Below are positions 39,681-45,800 of a stretch of 45,800 bases of DNA, one piece after another (the first letter of the stretch is position 1; each line of letters opens with the position of its first letter). The stretch covers positions 1-45,800 of the forward strand of contig JAJTCO010000019.1 in assembly GCA_021323265.1 (NCBI GenBank). The letters run 5' to 3'. Below the pieces are notes generated by a model. It had not been told where the DNA came from. It saw only the letters and a program-made list of their open reading frames with translations, and ran no database searches. Source of the stretch: Pseudoduganella sp. Its GTDB lineage: Bacteria; Pseudomonadota; Gammaproteobacteria; Burkholderiales; Burkholderiaceae_D. A program made the translations under genes and the position numbers.

Positions 39681-41612
39681 ATGACGAGGAAGTACAACCG
39701 TACCATGGCGCTGGCCGTGGCGGCGGCGCTGGCCACCCCACTGGCGCACGCAGATACCTTCACCACCGACAATGGCCTGGAAGGACGCTGGTCCCTCAGC
39801 GCTTCGGTCGGCACCAGTATCCGGATGAAGGACGCAGACAAGAACCTCATTTCCGTCGTCAACGGCGGCACGGCAGGCGCCGGCGCCGATGACGGCAACC
39901 TGAACTTCAAGAAGCATGACGCCTACACCACCGTCGGCAAGCTGACCGGCGAGTTCGAGCTCAAGGGCGAGACCTACGGCCTGTTCATGCGCGGCTTCGC
40001 CTGGTATGACTACACGTTGAAAAGCCACAGCATGCCGCACGGCCACTACAACAATGGCTTCGTGTCCGGCGCCAACCTGAACGACAACGGCTTCGACCAG
40101 CTCTCCACCTTCGACGGCGCGGCCCTGGCCGATGCCTACGTCTTCGCCAACTGGACCGCGGGCGGCAAGCCGGTCAGCGTCAAGCTGGGCAACCAGGTGA
40201 TCAACTGGGGCGAGAGCCTGTTCGTGCCGGGCGTAAACGGCATGGGCGCCTTCGACACCAGCGCCGCGCGCCGTCCCGGCGCCCAGGTCAAGGAGATCCT
40301 GCGTCCGCAGCCGGCCCTGATGGCCAACATCGGCCTGGGCAACGGCCTGTCGGTGGAAGCGTTCTACACCCTGCGCTGGCGCCAGAACGTGGTGGATGGC
40401 TGCGGCACCTTCTGGTCGGCGGCCGACTCGCTCAACTGCAACAACGGCACCGTGCTGTTTGGCGACGGCACCAAGCAGGGCGACCGCGGCCAGTACGTCG
40501 GCCTGCCGGTGCTGGCCTCGCTGCCGGCCGCGCTCGATCCGGTGCTGGCCTCGCTGGGCATGGCGCGCAACATGCCGTTCAACTTCCGCATGACCACCGC
40601 GCCCAAGATCAAGCCGAAGAACTCCGGCCAGTTCGGCCTGTCGAGCCACTACTTCGCCGACGCCATCGCCACCGACTTCGGCATCTACTTCGCACGCTTC
40701 CACAGCCACTCGCCGATCGTCTCGGTGATCAAGCAGCCGTCGCCGCTGCCGTCGGTCTGGTCGGGCCGCCTGGCGCAGCTGGTCAAGGCCGTGCCATCGC
40801 TGGCCGCGCCACTGGGCACCCTGGGCGTACTGCCGGCCGGTAACATCGTGTGGGACTACAGCGGCGAGAACGTGAAGACGCTGGGCCTGTCGGCTGCCAC
40901 CGAGCTGGGCGGCTTCTCCCTGTTCGGCGAAATCTCGCGCACGCGCGACATTCCGGTGCAGATCAACGCCATCGACATGCTGGTGGGTACGGCGCTGGGC
41001 ATCGGCCCGCAGGCGCACTGGGGCGCCATCGCGCGCGACCCGAGCAAGCCGACCGGCTACGTGCTGCACGGCTACGACCGCAAGGACAAGACCCAGGCGC
41101 AGGTATCGTTCATCCGCCAGTTCCCGCAAGTGCTGGGCGCCGATTCGCTGACCCTGCTCGGTGAAGTGGCCGGCCAGAAGTGGAGCGGCATCGGCGACCC
41201 GAACACCAGCACTCGTTACGTGCGCGGCTTCGGCTACAACTTCGGCCCGACCGCCGCCCTGAAGGGCACCTGCGGCCCGGCCGGCATCCAGCCCAATGCT
41301 TCCTACTGCGAGAACGAAGGCTACGCCACCAGCAGTGCCTGGGGCTACCGCATTTCGGCCGAACTGCTGTTCCCGAACGCGATCGCCGGCGTCAACCTCA
41401 AGCCGCGCCTGTTCTTCTCGCATGACGTGAAGGGCTACGCGGCCGACAACCTGTTCGTGGAAGACCGCCAGACCCGCAGCATCGGCCTGCGCGCGGACTA
41501 CAACCAGCGTTACTACGCCGACATCAGCTACACCAGCTACAACAAGAGCGCCAAGTACGACCAGTTCCACGACCGCGACAACATGTCGTTCGTGATCGGC
41601 GCCAACTTCTAA
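39681..41612 (+). CDS. DUF1302 outer-membrane protein
   Basis: 643 residues with signal peptide MTRKYNRTMALAVAAALATPLAHA. A predicted beta-barrel: repeated amphipathic strands (GEFELKGETYGLFMRGFAWYD, VSVKLGNQVINWGES), an internal disulfide candidate region and a C-terminal NMSFVIGANF ending typical of outer-membrane proteins. DUF1302 proteins recur beside DUF1329 and RND transporters in clusters that handle hydrophobic compounds. Here a role in passage of alkyl sulfates or their products is plausible but inferred. GGAGACAC precedes the start, as it does in the GMC and DUF1329 genes. Confidence 0.88.
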   Translation: MTRKYNRTMALAVAAALATPLAHADTFTTDNGLEGRWSLSASVGTSIRMKDADKNLISVVNGGTAGAGADDGNLNFKKHDAYTTVGKLTGEFELKGETYGLFMRGFAWYDYTLKSHSMPHGHYNNGFVSGANLNDNGFDQLSTFDGAALADAYVFANWTAGGKPVSVKLGNQVINWGESLFVPGVNGMGAFDTSAARRPGAQVKEILRPQPALMANIGLGNGLSVEAFYTLRWRQNVVDGCGTFWSAADSLNCNNGTVLFGDGTKQGDRGQYVGLPVLASLPAALDPVLASLGMARNMPFNFRMTTAPKIKPKNSGQFGLSSHYFADAIATDFGIYFARFHSHSPIVSVIKQPSPLPSVWSGRLAQLVKAVPSLAAPLGTLGVLPAGNIVWDYSGENVKTLGLSAATELGGFSLFGEISRTRDIPVQINAIDMLVGTALGIGPQAHWGAIARDPSKPTGYVLHGYDRKDKTQAQVSFIRQFPQVLGADSLTLLGEVAGQKWSGIGDPNTSTRYVRGFGYNFGPTAALKGTCGPAGIQPNASYCENEGYATSSAWGYRISAELLFPNAIAGVNLKPRLFFSHDVKGYAADNLFVEDRQTRSIGLRADYNQRYYADISYTSYNKSAKYDQFHDRDNMSFVIGANF

Positions 41613-41632
41613 TCGAGACAGGAGACACATTG

Positions 41633-42976
41633 ATGAAGAGCATGAAGCAAAGCTTGCTGGCCGCAGCGCTGGCGTGCATCGCCGGCAGCGCCATGGCCGG
41701 CCTGTCGCAGGCCGAGGTCGAGCGCCTGGGCAAGGACCTGACCCCGGTCGGCGCCGAGAAGGACGGCAACAAGGCCGGCACCATCCCGGCCTGGACCGGC
41801 GGCATCACCAAGGCACCGGCCGGCTTCGACCCGAAGAACGGTTACGCCGACCCGCTGCCCAATGAAGCGCCGCTGTACACCATCACCTCGGCCAACATGG
41901 ACAAGTACAAGGACGTGCTGACCCCGGGCCAGATGGAGATGCTCAAGCGCTATCCGACCTACAAGATGAATGTCTACAAGACCTACCGCACGGCTTCCTA
42001 CCCGCAGACCGTGTACGACAACATCAAGGCCGAGGCCTCCAAGGCCGACCTGACCGGCGGCGGCAACGGCGTGACCGGCACCGTCAAGACCACGGTGCCG
42101 TTCCCGATTCCGAAAACCGGCGTGGAAGTGATCTGGAACCACCTGATGCGCTACCGCGGCGGCACCATCGAGCGCCATACCGCGGAATTCCCGGTGCAAA
42201 CCAACGGCGCCTTCACGCCCGTGACCCGCACCGAGAAGGTGGCCTTCGCACAAGGCATGCCCAATCCCGAGCCGAACCGCCTGGTGTACTACATGGCGAC
42301 CCTGACCGGCCCATCGTCGGTGGCCGGCGATGCGCTCTTGGTGGTCGATCCGATGGACCAGGTCAAGGAATCGCGCCTGGCGTGGACCTACAACCCGGGC
42401 CAGCGCCGCGTGCTGCGCGCGCCGAACGTGGCGTACGACTCGCCGGGCCAGGGCGCCGACGGCCTGCGCACCACCGACGACTACGACGGCTTCAACGGCG
42501 CGCCGGACCGCTACGACTGGAAGCTGGTGGGCAAGAAGGAGATGCTGATCTCCTACAACAACTACAAGCTGACCAACAAGGCGATCAAGTACGCCGACAT
42601 CGTGCGTCCGGGCCACATGAACCAGGACCTGGTGCGCTATGAACTGCACCGCGTGTGGGTGGTGGAAGCGACGCTCAAGCCGGGCAAGCGCCACATCTAC
42701 GCCAAGCGCGTGTTCTACGTGGACGAGGACAGCTGGCAGGTGGCGCACACCGACGCCTATGACGGGCGCGGCGAACTGTGGCGCGTGCACGAAATCGGCG
42801 GCATCCAGTACTACGATGCGCAGACGCACTACTTCGCCAACGAAGTGTTCTACGACCTGCAGGCGCGCCGCTACCTGCTGTCGGGCATCTCGAACCAGGA
42901 GAAGCCGATGAAATTTGGCGTGAAGCTCGATCCGTCGAACTTTACGCCGGATACGCTGCGCCGCTCTTCCAACTAA
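41633..42976 (+). CDS. DUF1329 periplasmic protein
   Basis: 447 residues from ATG 41633, behind GGAG at 41621-41624. The signal peptide ends ACIAGSAMA. Family signatures: LTPVGAEKDGNKAGTIPAWTGG, FPIPKTGVEVIWNHLMRYRGG, YYDAQTHYFANEVFYDLQARRYL. DUF1329 resembles LolB-like lipid-handling folds and pairs with DUF1302, so it may shuttle a hydrophobic ligand across the periplasm; this is inference. It starts 20 bases after the DUF1302 gene, and a terminator follows 32 bases downstream. Confidence 0.9.
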   Translation: MKSMKQSLLAAALACIAGSAMAGLSQAEVERLGKDLTPVGAEKDGNKAGTIPAWTGGITKAPAGFDPKNGYADPLPNEAPLYTITSANMDKYKDVLTPGQMEMLKRYPTYKMNVYKTYRTASYPQTVYDNIKAEASKADLTGGGNGVTGTVKTTVPFPIPKTGVEVIWNHLMRYRGGTIERHTAEFPVQTNGAFTPVTRTEKVAFAQGMPNPEPNRLVYYMATLTGPSSVAGDALLVVDPMDQVKESRLAWTYNPGQRRVLRAPNVAYDSPGQGADGLRTTDDYDGFNGAPDRYDWKLVGKKEMLISYNNYKLTNKAIKYADIVRPGHMNQDLVRYELHRVWVVEATLKPGKRHIYAKRVFYVDEDSWQVAHTDAYDGRGELWRVHEIGGIQYYDAQTHYFANEVFYDLQARRYLLSGISNQEKPMKFGVKLDPSNFTPDTLRRSSN

Positions 42977-43008
42977 GAGCGGTGTAGCGGGTTTGGGGGT
43001 GTCTCTTT

Positions 43009-43047
43009 GGGCGCATCGTCTCTGACCAGGCGACGCGCCCTTTTTTT
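43009..43047 (+). terminator. Rho-independent terminator after the DUF1329 gene
   Basis: GGGCGC (43009-43014) pairs with GCGCCC (43035-43040), extended by TCG/CGA with one mismatch, and is followed directly by seven T residues (43041-43047). It ends the GMC to DUF1329 operon. The next gene starts only 12 bases later, so that gene either depends on read-through or on a promoter within this short space. Confidence 0.8.
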
Positions 43048-43059
43048 CGCAGGAAGAGC

Positions 43060-44145
43060 ATGAATAAAGCACTGATACAAGCCGGTGTTGCCCTGCTGGG
43101 CGCGCTGGCGGTTTTACCGGCCGTGGCGGGCGACCCGCTGCAGACGCCGGCGCGCATGTCGGCGCGCGCGCCGAAAGCGATGCTGACGGCCATGGCGCTG
43201 GCCGGCCAGCGCACGGTGGCGGTGGGCGAGCGCGGCATCATCCTGGTGCGCGACGGCGCCGCCAATGCACCCTGGCAGCAGGCCAAGGTGCCGGTGTCGG
43301 TCACGCTGACCGACGTAACTTTTGCCGACACGGCCAACGGCTGGGCCGTCGGGCATGACGGCGCCATCCTGTCCACCCAGGACGGCGGTGCGCAATGGCT
43401 CAAGCGCTTCGACGGCAACCAGGCCAACGCCCTGATGCTGGCCGACGCCAAGGCCGCCGTGACCAAGGCGCAGGCGGCCGGCGCGGCCGATGCCCTGGCC
43501 GACGCCGAGAACGCGCTGGGCGACATCGAGGCGGCGGCCAAGTTCGGCCCGTCGCGACCCCTGCTGGGCGTATGGTTCCGCGATGCCAAGACCGGCTACG
43601 CGGTGGGCGCATACGGCCAGGCCTTCCGTACCGCGGACGGCGGGGCAAACTGGACATCCATGGGCGCCGGCCTGCCCAATCCCGAAGGCCTGCACTACAA
43701 CGCCATCGCGGGCGGCCCGGGCAACCTGCTGGTGATCGCCGGCGAGGGCGGCTACGTCTACCGCTCGCTGGACGGCGGCACGGCCTGGCAACGCATCGAG
43801 ACCGGCTACGACGGCCAACTGTACGGCGTGATGTTTACCGGGCGCAGCCTGCTGGCCTACGGCTTCGGCGGGCGCATCTTCCGCAGCGAGGACGGCGGCG
43901 CCAGCTGGCGCGAAACGCCGGCGGTGACGAAAAAGAGCCTGGTCGACGGCGTCGTGCGCGGCGCATCCATCGTGCTGGCGGCGCAGGACGGCGCGCTGCT
44001 GCAAAGCGATGACGACGGCGCCAGCTTCCGCCTGGTGCGCCAGGGCGACGCGGTGCCGACAGCCGGCATGCTGGCCTTGAACGGCACGGTACTGCTGTCC
44101 GGCGTGGGCGGCGTGCGCAGCGCGAACCTGGAGGGGGCGAAATGA
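43060..44145 (+). CDS. YCF48/BNR-repeat exported protein
   Basis: 361 residues with signal peptide MNKALIQAGVALLGALAVLPAVAG. Several BNR/YCF48-type propeller repeats: NGWAVGHDGAILSTQDGGAQW, GYAVGAYGQAFRTADGGANW, LLVIAGEGGYVYRSLDGGTAW, GGRIFRSEDGGASW and ALLQSDDDGASF. Its family recurs with DUF1302, DUF1329 and RND genes, possibly as an assembly factor of the transport complex (inference). Purine-rich AGGAAGAG precedes the ATG. The stop overlaps the RND transporter start (ATGA). Confidence 0.88.
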   Translation: MNKALIQAGVALLGALAVLPAVAGDPLQTPARMSARAPKAMLTAMALAGQRTVAVGERGIILVRDGAANAPWQQAKVPVSVTLTDVTFADTANGWAVGHDGAILSTQDGGAQWLKRFDGNQANALMLADAKAAVTKAQAAGAADALADAENALGDIEAAAKFGPSRPLLGVWFRDAKTGYAVGAYGQAFRTADGGANWTSMGAGLPNPEGLHYNAIAGGPGNLLVIAGEGGYVYRSLDGGTAWQRIETGYDGQLYGVMFTGRSLLAYGFGGRIFRSEDGGASWRETPAVTKKSLVDGVVRGASIVLAAQDGALLQSDDDGASFRLVRQGDAVPTAGMLALNGTVLLSGVGGVRSANLEGAK

Positions 44146-45800
44146 CGCGTGAAGACGAGAAAAACTGCAAGGTAGCCGAAGAGGGCCACCAGCGCTTCAC
44201 CGCCATCGAACACTGGCTCGAGCCGCGCCTGTTCCGCCACCGCTTCGTCATCATGGTGGCCTTCCTGCTGGCGTCGGTGCTCTTCGCCTGGCAGGCGGCG
44301 CTGCTCAGGCCCGACGCCAGCTTCCAGAAGATGGTGCCGGCCACCCACCCCTACATCGCCAACTACCTGAAGTACGAGAACGAGTTGCGCCCGCTGGGCA
44401 ACAACATCCGCATCGCGGTGGAGGCGAAGAACGGCGACATCTACTCCAAGGAGTATCTCGACACGCTGAAGGCGGTCACCGATGAGGTGTTCTACATTCC
44501 CGGCGTGGACCGCGGCAACCTGAAGTCGCTGTGGACGCCCAACGTGCAGTGGATGGAGGTTACCGAGACGGGCCTGAACAGCGGCCAGATCATCCCGCAG
44601 GGCTTTGACGGCTCGCCCGCCATGCTCGACGAGGTGCGCGCCAACGTGGCCCGCTCCGGCCGCATCGGTTCCCTGGTGGCGGCGGACCAGAAGTCCACCA
44701 TCGTGCAGGTGCCGCTGCTGGAGATCGACCCGGACAAGGGCACCAAGCTCGATTACGGCCTGTTCTCCGAACGCCTGGAAAAGCTGGTGCGCGAGAAGTA
44801 CGAGGCGCAGGGCGTGAAGATCCACATCGTCGGCTTTGCCAAGGTGGTGGGCGACCTGATCCACGGCGCCAAGGCCATCGGCCTGTTCTTCGCCATCACC
44901 TTCGTCATGACGGTAGTGCTGCTGCTGTGGTACTCGCGCTGCTGGAAGTCGACCCTGGTGACGGTGTTCTGCTGTTCGCTGGCGGTGATCTGGCAGCTGG
45001 GCATCGTGCGCCTGCTGGGCTTTGGCCTGGACCCGTACTCGATCCTGGTGCCGTTCCTGACCTTTGCCATCGGCGTCTCGCACGCGGTGCAGAACATCAA
45101 CACCATGGCCAGCGAACGCCTGTCCGGCAAGAGCGACATGGAGACGGCCAAGCTGACCTTCCGCCAGCTGTTCATCCCCGGCACCATTGCACTGCTGTGC
45201 GACGCGGTGGGCTTCTCGACCCTGCTGGTGATCGAGATCGGCGTGATCCGCGAACTGGCCATCTCCGCTTCCGTGGGCGTGGGGGTGATCGTGCTGACCA
45301 AGATGTTCCTGCTGCCGATCCTGATGTCCTACGTGGGCGTGACCGAGGCCTGCCTGCGCCACCAGGCGAAGAAGGCGCACAGCGACCACCGCTTCATGCG
45401 CATGCTGTCGCGCTTTGCCGAACCCAAGTTCGCCAAGCTGGCGGTGCTGGGCGCGCTGGCCATCTTCGCCACCGCCTTCGTGCTCAACCGCGACCTGAAG
45501 ATTGGCGACCTCGATCCGGGGGCGCCGGAGCTGCGTGCCGACTCGCGCTACAACCGCGACAATGCCTACATCACCAGCCACTACTCGACCAGCTCCGACG
45601 TCTTCGTCGTGATGGTCAAGACCCCGGCCGGCGAATGCGGCGCCTATCCGACGGCCGAGGTGGTGGACCGCTTCCAGTGGGAGATGGAGAACGTGCCGGG
45701 GGTGGAATCGACCACCTCGCTGTTTACGGTGCAAAAGCGCATCATCAGCAACGTCAACGGCGGCAGCCTGAAATGGCAGGCGCTCTCGCGCAACCGTTTC
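44142..45800 (+). CDS. RND/MMPL-family transporter (cut by the window end)
   Basis: The first 553 codons are visible; the rest lies beyond position 45800. A cytoplasmic N-terminus is followed by a membrane helix (about 34-54), a large periplasmic domain (about 55-240) and a block of helices (about 245-400) including YSRCWKSTLVTVFCCSLAVIWQL and FLTFAIGVSHAVQNIN, then a further helix (about 425-445) starting a second half. The repeat of this layout marks the HAE3/MMPL type, transporters of lipids and other hydrophobic molecules. It is coupled to the YCF48-like gene by ATGA overlap. Confidence 0.9.
   Translation, partial: MTREDEKNCKVAEEGHQRFTAIEHWLEPRLFRHRFVIMVAFLLASVLFAWQAALLRPDASFQKMVPATHPYIANYLKYENELRPLGNNIRIAVEAKNGDIYSKEYLDTLKAVTDEVFYIPGVDRGNLKSLWTPNVQWMEVTETGLNSGQIIPQGFDGSPAMLDEVRANVARSGRIGSLVAADQKSTIVQVPLLEIDPDKGTKLDYGLFSERLEKLVREKYEAQGVKIHIVGFAKVVGDLIHGAKAIGLFFAITFVMTVVLLLWYSRCWKSTLVTVFCCSLAVIWQLGIVRLLGFGLDPYSILVPFLTFAIGVSHAVQNINTMASERLSGKSDMETAKLTFRQLFIPGTIALLCDAVGFSTLLVIEIGVIRELAISASVGVGVIVLTKMFLLPILMSYVGVTEACLRHQAKKAHSDHRFMRMLSRFAEPKFAKLAVLGALAIFATAFVLNRDLKIGDLDPGAPELRADSRYNRDNAYITSHYSTSSDVFVVMVKTPAGECGAYPTAEVVDRFQWEMENVPGVESTTSLFTVQKRIISNVNGGSLKWQALSRNRF

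Overview
The window looks like a chromosomal segment of a GC-rich betaproteobacterium, most likely Oxalobacteraceae (Massilia/Duganella/Janthinobacterium group). This rests on the dusB-fis and purH-ruvC-ruvA order, the 77-residue Fis, the protein sequences as I recognise them, and intergenic GGGTCTGACCC palindromes. No rRNA, tRNA, CRISPR array or intact insertion sequence was seen.

Region 1 (1-7461) is housekeeping: tyrS, dtd, a PEBP-like protein, a histidine phosphatase, dusB, fis, purH, ruvC and ruvA, all on the + strand and mostly tightly packed. Region 2 (about 7462-22020) separates ruvA from ruvB, which are usually neighbours. It opens with a damaged dihydrofolate-reductase-like gene and closes with its intact paralogue next to ruvB. 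Inside lie a broken integron integrase on the - strand (8597-8941) and a small cassette array on the + strand with two well-formed attC sites and one decayed one (9177-10852). A run of small accessory genes follows (alpha/beta hydrolases, VOC, metallo-beta-lactamase fold, two NTF2-like proteins, DUF1801), then an MFS carrier, a MEDS-PAS hybrid kinase, and a ribbon-helix-helix regulator with a PHB-depolymerase-type esterase. Base composition drops visibly between about 8.9 and 12.8 kb.

Region 3 (22021-31891) holds ruvB overlapping a glutaminyl cyclotransferase. Two - strand genes follow: a PglL/WaaL-type O-antigen ligase and an RCC1-repeat lipoprotein. Then comes a two-gene phosphorelay: a 1166-residue hybrid kinase with a DUF3365 sensor carrying CxxCH, GAF, kinase core and three receivers, and a receiver-PAS-kinase protein.

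Region 4 (31875-45800) is the most coherent metabolic unit. A LysR regulator is divergent from a GMC alcohol dehydrogenase, an exported SdsA1-type alkyl sulfatase with all seven metal ligands, an aldehyde dehydrogenase and an acyl-CoA ligase, followed by DUF1302 and DUF1329 envelope proteins, a terminator, a YCF48-like protein and a truncated (window edge) RND/MMPL transporter. Read as a pathway it would cleave alkyl sulfate esters to alcohols, oxidise these to fatty acids and activate them for beta-oxidation. The control resembles sdsB-sdsA and the enzyme order resembles alkJ-alkH-alkK. I regard this operon and the integron remnant inside the ruvAB locus as the two most notable findings.
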